A DNA stretch of 44,664 bases from CAYLJO01 sp964383905 (GTDB lineage Bacteria > Acidobacteriota > Blastocatellia > Pyrinomonadales > Pyrinomonadaceae), in assembly GCA_964383905.1 (NCBI GenBank), contig CAYLJO010000018.1, positions 1-44,664 of the forward strand. Direction: 5' to 3'. Of this stretch, positions 8,230-16,646 are shown piece by piece. How positions within the stretch are numbered: the first letter of the stretch is position 1; each line of letters begins with the position of its first letter. A program made the translations under genes and the position numbers. A model generated the notes under the pieces. It saw only the letters and a program-made list of their open reading frames with translations, was not told where the DNA came from and ran no database searches.

Positions 8230-10305
8230 ATGATGAAAATCAGCGGCGTTTTCTTATCACAAAGCGCACGGCGTGCGGGCCACCTGTTCTTCTCTCTCCT
8301 TCTCGCGCTCTCGCCGATCGCCCGTTCAACAGGCGCGGCTCAAACAGCTAATATTCAAACTGAAACTCCGGCGCAGGCGGGCCCGATGACGGTCGTTCAG
8401 CAATCAACCAAGCTGTTGTTTCGCCTTGAACGCATCGGGGTGGCGGGTGGCGCGGAATTACTGACAATCTTTTGCCGGATGGATGGCCTGCGGCAAGGAA
8501 ACGAGCCGGCGCCTGAGGTGCCGCTGATCAGCGTCCTGCGCGACACCCTGGGCGATTCCAATCCGGTGAATGATCGCCTGCGTTATCTCTGGGTGCTGAC
8601 TTACACGAGACCGACGGCGCTCCAGCGGATGGCCGGCGCGGTCCCCTTTCTCTACAACCGTGTTGGCAGCAAGAAACACGCGACGACCAGGATCTCTCCG
8701 CCGCCGCTGATGGACCTGGCGGCGGCCGGTCACAAGCTGTGGGAGGGAATTTTCTGGCTCGGGCTGCAAAACATTTCGCCGGACTCTTACCTTATTCCGC
8801 TTAAGGCCTCGGCACTCACTTACGGCACTAACCGGCGAGACTACCGGAGGGCGCACATCGCTCGCTCTCTGGCCGTTCTTTCCCTCTATGAGGCGACGGC
8901 GAAGGCTGACTCGGCGTTGTCGGACCAGGAAATGCAGGACATCGCGGCGCGATTGATGCTGACGGACAGGCCGCTCGGCGGAATTATTGACAGGGCTAAT
9001 CTTCAGCGGGTTTATGAGAAGCAGACGACTCGGACGCGCGACGTGCTGGGCCGGAATTGGGAGCTCTTGCGGCAGCGGGCGGAAGCCGAATCCCTCTATT
9101 TCGAGCCGCTCGAAATGGCTGACGGAAGCGCCACGCATGCGCTCCTGTGGGTGGCCCGGCCCGACCTGGCGCGCTATCGCGGCCGCCCCTTCGACTCCCG
9201 TTTCCTGAATATTGCTAACCCATGGCGCGATGACCGTCTTCGTGACTGGCAGGGGTTGACGCAGATGCGCTATCTCGACGCGGAGAACCGCGCGGTCTCC
9301 CCGGGGGCGCCGGGCGGCCGGGCGGTGCCGATGATCCCCCTCGCCGTCTACGGGTTGGACCACCCGAAGATTCCCATTCTGCTGGTCGATTTTCGGGACC
9401 GCGCGAACCCGAAGAGGCGCGAGATGTCGCGCCGGGTGGTCCGGGATGTGGCGCGCAACATTCTTTCGCTTTCACCGTTCGAGGACATATCCTTTTTTTT
9501 AGGGCGCACCGTTTATGACTTCGTGACGGGCAGGCGCGGCGCAGACATTAATCAACCGTCGCGCGTGCGCGCCTACTCACAATTAAAGCTTCTACTCTCT
9601 CTCGACACTTCGCTCGACCCGCGCTTGCGTGACCAGATAAGTAACCGCCTGGAACATGTCTCACTTAATCCGCTCGAAAATGGGTTACGCGCTGAGGCGC
9701 AATTGGCGAGAGACCAGCATGAAGCGCTTGTCGCTTACGCGCGTCGCCCCGACGGGCTGCCCGCGCGTTTGTCTCTTGATCGCCGCGCAGAAATGGAAGC
9801 ACTTGCGCACGGGCGTGCCGCACGGGCACTCTTTCGTCTCACTAATTTACTGAGTCTCGGTATGTATACGCATCGGGAGAAGGAGACCGCAGATTTGCGT
9901 GCGCGCATGGAACTCCGCCGCCGCCTGGATTATGATGAGCGTTTTTTACGCGAGGTGTCGCAATCGGGTCCTCGCATTGAGGTCGTCAGAAGCATCAAAG
10001 ATGTCCGGCGCGCGCTCGGTTTTATTGCGGACCGGGGCGCGGCGGCGGGCGGCAAAACTGCGGTCGCGGCGGCCCGTATTTTCATGCAGACGGAAGACAG
10101 GGAGACGCGTGAGCTGGCCTTGAAGTGCCTTTACCGCATCAACAACAGGGCGGCCAAGAGGGAGCTCTTGCGCATCTATCGCGACCCGCGGATTGACGAG
10201 AACTGGCGCAACCTGAGCGCCGCTTACCTGCGCCGGGCCGCCGGTGAAAAGCAGAGCACCGCGCCGTCAGATGCCAGGGTGATTTTAAAGATGGGCGAGC
10301 AATGA
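8230..10305 (+). CDS. Secreted or periplasmic protein of unknown function, first gene of a three-gene operon
   Basis: This is a 691-residue protein with an N-terminal signal sequence (about 1-37; HLFFSLLLALSPIARSTGAA). No catalytic motif was recognised. The middle is rich in Arg and aromatic residues. The C-terminal 110 residues (IKDVRRALGFIADRGAAAGG ... LALKCLYRINNRAAKRELLR) look like a pair of HEAT-like helical repeats. Two adjacent ATGs at 8230 and 8233 are both possible starts. The stop overlaps the start of the next gene by four bases (ATGA at 10302), which suggests translational coupling with the phosphatase-superfamily gene. Its role is probably tied to that enzyme and to the flippase-permease fusion after it, but nothing more specific can be said. 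Confidence 0.8.
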   Translation: MMKISGVFLSQSARRAGHLFFSLLLALSPIARSTGAAQTANIQTETPAQAGPMTVVQQSTKLLFRLERIGVAGGAELLTIFCRMDGLRQGNEPAPEVPLISVLRDTLGDSNPVNDRLRYLWVLTYTRPTALQRMAGAVPFLYNRVGSKKHATTRISPPPLMDLAAAGHKLWEGIFWLGLQNISPDSYLIPLKASALTYGTNRRDYRRAHIARSLAVLSLYEATAKADSALSDQEMQDIAARLMLTDRPLGGIIDRANLQRVYEKQTTRTRDVLGRNWELLRQRAEAESLYFEPLEMADGSATHALLWVARPDLARYRGRPFDSRFLNIANPWRDDRLRDWQGLTQMRYLDAENRAVSPGAPGGRAVPMIPLAVYGLDHPKIPILLVDFRDRANPKRREMSRRVVRDVARNILSLSPFEDISFFLGRTVYDFVTGRRGADINQPSRVRAYSQLKLLLSLDTSLDPRLRDQISNRLEHVSLNPLENGLRAEAQLARDQHEALVAYARRPDGLPARLSLDRRAEMEALAHGRAARALFRLTNLLSLGMYTHREKETADLRARMELRRRLDYDERFLREVSQSGPRIEVVRSIKDVRRALGFIADRGAAAGGKTAVAAARIFMQTEDRETRELALKCLYRINNRAAKRELLRIYRDPRIDENWRNLSAAYLRRAAGEKQSTAPSDARVILKMGEQ

Positions 10306-12932
10306 GTTTCAGTAAAAGGGAGACCGAACACTCGGGAATAGCAGGGCGCGCGGGGATGCTGAACCATCCATATTTACCTTTCAGCGAGCGAGGGGATCGG
10401 TGCATCATTGCTGGGCCCCGTTTTTTCGCCGCCCTGACACTCACTTTACTCTGGCTGGCGCTCGCCCAGGGGCAGGCGAAAAGGATTGTTATCATCAAGG
10501 TGGACGGCCTCCCTGCCGACCTCGTCGACCGTTTTGTGCGTGAAATAGATCCGCGCACGGGCAAGAGTCAACTCCCATGGATCGAGCACGTTTTTTACGA
10601 GCGCGGGACGCGGGTCGCGAATTTTTACGTGCGTGGCATGAGTCTGTCCGGCCCTTCGTGGTCGCTGCTGGAGACGGGCCAGCATTTACAGATTAAAGGG
10701 AACGTGGAATTCGACCGCTTAACTCTACACTCCTATGATTACCTGAACTTTATCCCTTTTTATATCGAATCTGCGTTCTACCGGCGGGTTGATATGCCGG
10801 GCCCGGAAGTCCTGGACGAGGTCGGGCTCCCGCTCTTGATCGACGCTTACCCTTACGACGAGCGATCGACCAGCTTTCAGCTTTACCAGCGCGGCATACG
10901 CTGGGACATACTTAAACGCGCCCTCCAAAATCGCCTGACGACACGCGGCCCGCGGGAACTCGTTGACGAATGGGCGACGGGCATTGAAGCGCGTAACATC
11001 GTCAGCGACCAGCTAGAGCGCGAGCTCATCGAAAACCTGCGAGACCCGCGCATACGTTACCTCGACTACTACACGACAGAATTCGATCACCGCGCTCATC
11101 ATAACCGCGACCGCGCATCGCACCTCTACGCCTTGCAGGAGCTGGACGCGACGGTGGGGCGGGTCTGGACGGCGATGCAAAGGAGCCCGGAAGCCGCGGA
11201 CACGGCGTTGATTATGGTTTCCGATCACGGCTTCAACACGGACGAACGCGTTTACAGTCAGGGCTACAATCTGGTCACACTGCTCAGCAGCGCCGGCGGC
11301 GGCGGTCATCACGTGATCACGAAGCGGCGCCCGATGATGGACTATTCACTCAAGGGCGTGTACCCGCTGGTCTCATTAATTACGACGTCTTCGTCAGAAT
11401 CCTACTATCTGAAAGGCCGGGGCGCGGATTATCCGACGGCGCTGCTGGATTTCGACGGCAATGAGCGCGCCTCGATTCACCTGCGTGATAGCGACCTCAA
11501 CGTGCTCCAAATTCTCCTGCAGGAACTCCGGCGCACGGACGTCGCGGGGCCTTTGAGGCAGGCGTTAACCGACGCTTTTTTCAGGACGCTCGACGGGCGG
11601 CGTGAAGGCTGGGAGACGGAGCTCACTCAATTGAATGAAGAGCTGGGCGCACTCCGGCGCGCCATCGAAAAACAGCGCGAGATGGTCGAGGCGCAGCCGA
11701 AGAAATGGACCCAGGCGGACAAGGATGCGGGGCGCGATAAGGAGTCGCGCCGTCTCTCCGCGCGTCTGAACGTATGGCTGTCTGACGAGCAAAAATACCG
11801 GGCCTACGTGCGTACGCTGGCGAACCTGACGGCGCTGAAACGCCAGAACTTCGATCCGGCGCACCTACGCATCGAAGATCTGATCCCGAAAGGATCGATG
11901 GCTGATCGTAATACGATACACGAGCTGCAGAATTATGTGGCCGGCGTTGCTCCGGGCGGCTTTGTGATGACGGGCGACGGTTCGCTCGATATGTGGAAGA
12001 GCTTCGCGCGCGTTGACTACTTTTCGTTACTCGGAGATGTGACGGTGATCAACAACGTCCAGGCGGGCGTGAGTAACCATCCGGTTGATTTTGTTGCCAC
12101 GCGCATCCCGCGCGAGGTCATGAGGCCGGTGCTCGAGAATGACCTGCGGCCTGACGGCGATGTCTTGTGGGTTTACGGCGGGCCGGAGCGGCAGGCCCTG
12201 ATTCTTTCGCGCGAAGACGGGGGCGGGCGCCTGAGCCTGCGCTACGTGCCGATCTCGGGTCTGACGCAGGACGCTAACGGGGCGATCCAATTCAAGCGGG
12301 AGGCGTGGCGCGCCGGACTGCCCTTGAAGATCTGGGAGGACAAAGACCTGAACCTTGCCGGCGAATCACGCGCCGCATGGCTGAATGACTGGCACACGGA
12401 CCTGGAGTGGCTCAACGCGCTGCATAAAACGGAATACTCCAACGCGCTCGTCGGGCTGCACGAACAGCTCACTCAGCATCAGCTTGAGACCCTCTCGACG
12501 GATATTCCGGGGCTGACGCTTGACGAGCGACTGCTCCGCCGTTTTCGTCAGCGCCGGCGCGGTCTGGTGGAGACGGACCTGCTCGTACTCGCCAACAACC
12601 ATTGGAATTTCGACGTGCGCGGTTTTAACCCGGGCGGCAACCACGGCTCATTTTTCCGCATTTCGACGCACGCGACCCTCATGTTTGCGGGGGGCGAGCG
12701 GACAGGTATCCCGCGCGCTTCGGTTGTCGAAGAGCCGTATGACAGTTTAAGTTTTGTGCCGACGGTGCTGGCGTTGACGGGTGAGCTTCGCCACGAGCAG
12801 GAGCCTGTTCAGGTATTATGGGACCGGGGCTTTCGCCGTTTCCCGGGTCGTATCATTCAGGAGGTTGTGAATGGTACGATCAAGGAACGGGCGAATCCCC
12901 CTGTCGCGGAAGGGGTAGGCAGCGCACATTGA
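10302..12932 (+). CDS. Alkaline-phosphatase-superfamily (phosphodiesterase/sulfatase-like) secreted enzyme
   Basis: This 876-residue member of the alkaline phosphatase superfamily has its metal ligands and nucleophile visible: D68 (IIIKVDGLP), S119 as likely nucleophile (LSGPSWSLLETG), D262 and H266 (EFDHRAHH), D308-H309 (MVSDHGFN) and H781 (GGNHGSF). A hydrophobic segment at about 41-58 (FFAALTLTLLWLALAQGQA) precedes the domain and is a signal peptide or anchor, so the true start could be a later ATG such as residue 19. A helical, charged insertion at about 440-510 (LTQLNEELGALRRAIEKQRE) interrupts the fold. Family members hydrolyse phosphomono- or diesters or transfer phospho-groups to lipids and glycans. 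The next gene is a lipid-flippase-like fusion, so a lipid-linked substrate is a reasonable inference. It overlaps both neighbours. Confidence 0.85.
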   Translation: MSFSKRETEHSGIAGRAGMLNHPYLPFSERGDRCIIAGPRFFAALTLTLLWLALAQGQAKRIVIIKVDGLPADLVDRFVREIDPRTGKSQLPWIEHVFYERGTRVANFYVRGMSLSGPSWSLLETGQHLQIKGNVEFDRLTLHSYDYLNFIPFYIESAFYRRVDMPGPEVLDEVGLPLLIDAYPYDERSTSFQLYQRGIRWDILKRALQNRLTTRGPRELVDEWATGIEARNIVSDQLERELIENLRDPRIRYLDYYTTEFDHRAHHNRDRASHLYALQELDATVGRVWTAMQRSPEAADTALIMVSDHGFNTDERVYSQGYNLVTLLSSAGGGGHHVITKRRPMMDYSLKGVYPLVSLITTSSSESYYLKGRGADYPTALLDFDGNERASIHLRDSDLNVLQILLQELRRTDVAGPLRQALTDAFFRTLDGRREGWETELTQLNEELGALRRAIEKQREMVEAQPKKWTQADKDAGRDKESRRLSARLNVWLSDEQKYRAYVRTLANLTALKRQNFDPAHLRIEDLIPKGSMADRNTIHELQNYVAGVAPGGFVMTGDGSLDMWKSFARVDYFSLLGDVTVINNVQAGVSNHPVDFVATRIPREVMRPVLENDLRPDGDVLWVYGGPERQALILSREDGGGRLSLRYVPISGLTQDANGAIQFKREAWRAGLPLKIWEDKDLNLAGESRAAWLNDWHTDLEWLNALHKTEYSNALVGLHEQLTQHQLETLSTDIPGLTLDERLLRRFRQRRRGLVETDLLVLANNHWNFDVRGFNPGGNHGSFFRISTHATLMFAGGERTGIPRASVVEEPYDSLSFVPTVLALTGELRHEQEPVQVLWDRGFRRFPGRIIQEVVNGTIKERANPPVAEGVGSAH

Positions 12933-15151
12933 TCACAACGGATGAACAGATAGAGAGGGGTAATGGCACGGCCGGCGGTGAGGTAGTAGATCTTTCACCT
13001 GAAGTAGAAGCGGCGGCCGGGAGCGGCGCACGCCGCTCCATGATCTGGGGTCAAGCCATCGCTTTTCTGCTCGGCGTGGGTCTTCTGATCTACGTCATCA
13101 ACCGCGTCGGCGTGCAACCGATCTTCGACGCGCTCGCGCGGATTGGATTCGGCTTCTTTATCTTGCTCGCGATCAGCGGCACGCGCCACGTTCTACGCAC
13201 GCTGGCCATGAGCGCAGCCGTCCCGCCCGAGCACAGGGGGTTCAGCTTTCCGCAGGCCCTCGCCGCCAGGCTGGGCGGCGAAGTGATCTCATTTCTCACC
13301 TTCGCCGGGCCGCTGCTCGGCGAGGCGACGAAGGTGGCGCTCCTGCGCAAGCGCCTTCCGCTCGTCTACGGCGTCTCGGCGCTGGTGATAGACAACCTGC
13401 TTTATTACCTGTCGGTCGTCTTCTTTATCCTGAGCGGCGCGTGCGTGATGCTCGCCTCCTACGAATTGCCGTCGCTCGTCCGCTACGTGCTGTTCGCGAT
13501 TGCGGCGTGCGCCGTGCTCGGCATTATCGCGGCGGGTCTGGCGGCGAGGCGCCGCGTCGCTCTCCTGACCTGGATGATAGACCGGCTGGCGCGGACCGGT
13601 TTGAAGCCCAGGCCACTGGTTTCGCGGCGTGACTATATATACCGGCTGGAAACGAACGTTTACGATTTCTACAAACACCGCACGGGGTCATTCTTCGCGA
13701 TACTGGGCTTCGATCTCCTTTCCCACGCGGCGAGCGTCGTCGAAGTCTATGTCACGCTGCACATGCTCGGCTTCGACGCGCACGTTCAAGCGGCTTACGT
13801 TATCGAGTCGTTAACGAAAGTGATAAACTTTGTCTTCGGCTTTGTGCCGGCGACCATCGGCGTGTACGAGGGTGGCACCGAAGTAATTTTGCGGACATTA
13901 GGCTATGCTGCCGCGACCGGCGTGGCGTTGGCTCTCGTGCGCAAAGCCGGGATACTATTTTGGACCGTCGTCGGGATCTTTATTCTCGCATGGCGCGCGG
14001 TGCCTAATGCCACGCGCCGCTTGATGGATCGCAGCCCGCGCCTGCGTAAAATTATGGATAATCTGGTTCTCTCAAACATCGCACATCGACCGGCCCGCAC
14101 CTTTGTGAGCATATGCGGCATCGCCATCGGCGTGCTGCTGATCGTCTTCACGGTCGGGCTGGCGCATGGGATGCTGCGCGAGCGCGGCAGGCGCGAGTCT
14201 AATATCGGGGCCGAGATTATGGTGCGCTCTTCCGGCACGCTCGGTCTCGGCGGCTCGCAGCCTTTCGTGCTCCCGGTGGCGCACGCGCAGGAGCTCGCAC
14301 GGATAGAGGGTGTGCGGGCCGGCGTCCCCGTCGGCCAGAGTTTTGATAAGAGCGAGAGCGGCTTTGGGAGCCGCATTATCGACGGAGTTCTGTTTGACGA
14401 GTACGCGGCGATTGCCGGGCTGCATATCGTGGAAGGCCGGAAGCTGATCGGCGGGGATGAGGCGATTGTCGATACCGTCTGGCAAAAAGAGCATCAGGCG
14501 ACGGCGGGGATGACCGTGCAGCTTTTCGAACGTCCCTTTCGGATCGTCGGCATTTACGAGCCGCCGGGCGGCGGGCGCATCAAGATTCCCCTGCCGGTCA
14601 TGCAGGAGCAGGTAGGCAGCGAGGGGTTTTGCACGGCGATACTGGTCGCGTGCAACACACCCGCCGATCAGGACACAGTCGCCGCGCGCATCCGGGCGAG
14701 CTTTCCCGACGATCAAATCATCTTCACCCGCGAGCTGCCGGAGCTTTACTTGACGGGCGTGCCCGCGCTTACGGTCTTCCTCAACGTGGTGGTCGCGATT
14801 GCCGCCGCCATCAGTATGCTGGTGATCCTGCTGGCGATGTACACGACGGTCACGGAGCGGACGCGGCAGATCGGTATCCTTAAATCACTGGGGATGTCGA
14901 AGGCGGCGATCGCCTGGGTGATCGAGCAGGAGGCCATTCTCATCAGTCTGCTCGGTGTCGTGGTGGGCGTTATTCTAACCCTCGCCACCCGTTACGCCGT
15001 GATGCGCTCGACATCGCTGAGCGTCGAAGTCGAGCCCCTGTGGGTGGGGGTTGCGTTTGGTGTCGGGCTGATCGGCGGCACGATCGGGGCGCTCTACCCG
15101 GCGCTGCGGGCCGCCCGACAGGATGCGGTCGAGGCGTTGAGCTATGAATGA
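12929..15151 (+). CDS. Fusion of LPG-synthase-type flippase domain and FtsX/MacB-like ABC permease
   Basis: This is a 740-residue multi-pass membrane protein. The start is taken as TTG 12929, which overlaps the upstream stop as TTGA; the longer frame from 12818 is only the shadow of the previous gene. Residues about 35-350 match the lysylphosphatidylglycerol synthase TM region / UPF0104 family, with GGEVISFLTFAGPLLGEATK and, near the end, FGFVPATIGVYEGGTE. From residue 376 (MDNLVLSNIAHRPARTFVS) a MacB-type permease begins: first TM helix, a large extracytoplasmic domain (about 410-600), then three FtsX helices with the ERTRQIGILKSLGMS loop and a C-terminal PALRAARQDAVEALSYE. No stop, frameshift or ribosome-binding site separates the halves. 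No ABC ATPase adjoins it, so its energy source is not visible. Confidence 0.88.
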   Translation: MITTDEQIERGNGTAGGEVVDLSPEVEAAAGSGARRSMIWGQAIAFLLGVGLLIYVINRVGVQPIFDALARIGFGFFILLAISGTRHVLRTLAMSAAVPPEHRGFSFPQALAARLGGEVISFLTFAGPLLGEATKVALLRKRLPLVYGVSALVIDNLLYYLSVVFFILSGACVMLASYELPSLVRYVLFAIAACAVLGIIAAGLAARRRVALLTWMIDRLARTGLKPRPLVSRRDYIYRLETNVYDFYKHRTGSFFAILGFDLLSHAASVVEVYVTLHMLGFDAHVQAAYVIESLTKVINFVFGFVPATIGVYEGGTEVILRTLGYAAATGVALALVRKAGILFWTVVGIFILAWRAVPNATRRLMDRSPRLRKIMDNLVLSNIAHRPARTFVSICGIAIGVLLIVFTVGLAHGMLRERGRRESNIGAEIMVRSSGTLGLGGSQPFVLPVAHAQELARIEGVRAGVPVGQSFDKSESGFGSRIIDGVLFDEYAAIAGLHIVEGRKLIGGDEAIVDTVWQKEHQATAGMTVQLFERPFRIVGIYEPPGGGRIKIPLPVMQEQVGSEGFCTAILVACNTPADQDTVAARIRASFPDDQIIFTRELPELYLTGVPALTVFLNVVVAIAAAISMLVILLAMYTTVTERTRQIGILKSLGMSKAAIAWVIEQEAILISLLGVVVGVILTLATRYAVMRSTSLSVEVEPLWVGVAFGVGLIGGTIGALYPALRAARQDAVEALSYE

Positions 15152-15161
15152 AAGGGGAAAG

Positions 15162-15290
15162 CGGTTTGAACCACAGAGGGCACAGAGGGTCACAGAGGAA
15201 AACAAAGAAGAAGCGAAATAGTTTCAGCCGAAGCCAAATCTTGCGAGAAAAAGAGGAGGCTGGGCCTTCGGCAACACAGAGGAATATGGG
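15162..15290 (+). repeat. Family A repeat, copy 2 (long form)
   Basis: The core GGTTTGAACCACAGAGG..CACAGAGG..CACAGAGGAAAA is followed by a tail containing GCCAAATCTTGCGAGAAA and GGCTGGGCCTTCGGC. This tail aligns with copy 4 at 20352-20465. It fills nearly all of the spacer between the permease fusion and the Uma2 pseudogene. Confidence 0.75.
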
Positions 15291-15306
15291 GTGAGGAATT
15301 AAAACG

Positions 15307-15936
15307 ATGGCAACGGTGCTCAGTCCGCCGGAACAAAGGGTGGTTTTGGACATTATCAGTTGGGAGCTTTACGAGGAGTTGCTGGCTGCTCATCAGGATT
15401 GCAGCGCACCGCGCTTCACCTATGACCGGGGACTGTTGGAGATCGTGAGTCCATCCGCCGAACATGAACACCTTAAAGAGATGGCGACACTGTTGGTTAA
15501 CATCGCTGCCGAAGAGATGTCGGTGAATGTAGAAGGTTTCGGCTCGACGACCTTCCGGCGTGAAGATTTGGCGCGCGGGTTCGAGCCGGACGCATGCTTC
15601 TACGTCCAGAATGTGGGGCGCGTCAAAGGCAAGACAAGGCTCGACCTCACGGTTGATCCTCCGCCGGATGTCATCGTCGAGATAGACATCACCAGTCCAT
15701 CCTTGAGCAAGTTTCCGATCTACGCGCAGATGGCCGTGCCTGAGGTGTGACAGCGTGACGGAAAGCGATTAGCCATCTTTGTGCCGGAGGGTGAAGAGTA
15801 TATTGAGCGAGAGGAAAGCGCGGCTTTACCAGGCGTAACAGGTGCAGTCGTCTCACGCTTATTGGAAGAGGGCAGATCGGTTGAGCGGCTGGTTTGGTTG
15901 CGGCGGGTGCGCGAGTGGGCGCGGCAAAACGGGTAA
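15307..15936 (+). pseudogene. Uma2-family endonuclease-like gene with an in-frame stop
   Basis: The first 147 codons encode a Uma2 (DUF820) PD-(D/E)XK-fold protein: ISWELYEELLAAH, then RFTYDRGLLEIVSPSAEHE, FEPDACFYV, and the catalytic-type DVIVEIDITSPS. The frame stops at TGA 15748-15750 immediately after FPIYAQMAVPEV. In intact relatives this position is a tryptophan (PEVW). The same frame then continues without a break for 61 more codons (QRDGKRLAIFVPEGEEYIE ... WLRRVREWARQNG) to TAA at 15936, giving the normal Uma2 length of about 209 residues. A single TGG-to-TGA change therefore explains the truncation. Sequencing error or stop readthrough are alternatives. The preceding family A repeat and the two decayed genes after it suggest a region under relaxed selection. 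Confidence 0.85.
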
Positions 15937-15986
15937 CAGCCTTGATATATTCTTTGCAAACAGGAGCGCTGGCACACCGCTACTCG

Positions 15987-16177
15987 CTATGCCTTTTGGA
16001 TTTTCTTAAGAGCATCGAGAGCTTGGGGCATGAGCGGCTTGAGCGATGCGTAGGCGTTGCTTTTGGCAGCAAGAATTAGGATGCAAGGTCGAGGCCGGCG
16101 ATGTTCTGTTGATCATGTTCCATCACCAGATCGCGTTTGACGTACCGCGTCACGCACTCGTCAAGCAGCAGTTTCAT
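15987..16177 (-). pseudogene. Decayed DUF5615 (PIN-like) toxin gene
   Basis: On the minus strand an ATG at 16177 opens MKLLLDECVTRYVKRDLV, the typical start of DUF5615 PIN-like proteins. It then jumps to the C-terminal signature EHDQQNIAGLDLAS and hits TAA at 16076. Shifting frame by two bases recovers ILAAKSNAYASLKPLMPQALDALKKIQ, ending at TAG (15987). About 45 central codons, including acidic active-site positions, are missing, so there is both an internal deletion and a frameshift. It overlaps the end of the broken DUF433 gene by 17 bases, the usual antitoxin-toxin order for this pair. Confidence 0.75.
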
Positions 16178-16374
16178 CTTCAACCAGCCACTCTCTGTAG
16201 ATTTCCAGCACACCTAAAGCCTGCTCGCGCGTCACGGTCGGGAATTGGTCGAGAAACTCGTCAACGCTTTCGCCCGCCTCTAAACAGGTTCTTGATCGGC
16301 ACCCGCGTCCCATAGAACACAGGCGTGCCGCCCAACTTCTCCGGATCGCGTTCAATGAGTTGCTGTGCGTTCAT
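16161..16374 (-). pseudogene. Frameshifted DUF433 antitoxin-like gene
   Basis: An ATG at 16374, behind the ribosome-binding site AGGTGA, opens MNAQQLIERDPEKLGGTPVF and YGTRVPIKNLF, the N-terminal half of a DUF433 protein. At about 16281 one extra A (CTGTTTAGAGGCGGGC) shifts the frame. The C-terminal half continues in another frame as EAGESVDEFLDQFPTVTREQ and ALGVLEIYREWLVEDETAA to a stop at 16161. Removing one base restores an intact protein of about 70 residues. DUF433 proteins are commonly paired with DUF5615 toxins, and the remnant of such a partner overlaps its 3' end. Both members of the pair are dead. Confidence 0.82.
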
Positions 16375-16530
16375 TCTTCACCTCTCACGCAAGTCCGCAT
16401 CCGCTTCTATCAAAGGAGGGCCGGTTCGCCCTCTCCTGCTTATCTTAAACCGATTGCCAGAAAGCGCAACCCTTCATATTCTCTTGAAGAAGATCAGTTT
16501 GACCAATTTCGGCCCGCCCACAACCAAAAG

Positions 16531-16645
16531 CTTGAACCGCCGCAGGACACGGAGGAAGACGGAGGAAGAATTTGAGATGGGAGATTTGAGATCTCAGAAA
16601 AGGAGAAGGATTTCAGATCTGCGGATTTGAGATCTCAGATCAAGG
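16531..16645 (+). repeat. Family A core joined to family B repeat
   Basis: A short family A copy (CTTGAACCGCCGCAGGACACGGAGG, 16531-16555 in three divergent blocks) runs directly into family B words (GGAAGAATTTGAGATGGG, ATTTGAGATCTCAGAA, GGATTTCAGATCT, ATTTGAGATCTCAGATC). It lies downstream of the minus-strand aminopeptidase gene. The 16375-16646 spacer has no other feature. Confidence 0.6.
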
Positions 16646-16646
16646 G

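Noticed and set aside
8225..8230. TATAAT box before the 8230 gene
   Set aside because: It overlaps the start codon of the gene, so it cannot serve as its -10 element, and no matching -35 was found for another transcript.
10302..12932. PglZ of a BREX phage-defence system
   Set aside because: It shares the alkaline phosphatase fold, but it carries an N-terminal export segment and there is no BrxL, BrxC, methyltransferase or other BREX gene in the window.
15190..15471. Minus-strand frame containing a cysteine-rich peptide of the CDPLCPLWFK type
   Set aside because: This is the family A repeat read in reverse; the same peptide appears from unrelated copies (2873-3121, 32162-32521). It overlaps the Uma2 frame and has no ribosome-binding site.
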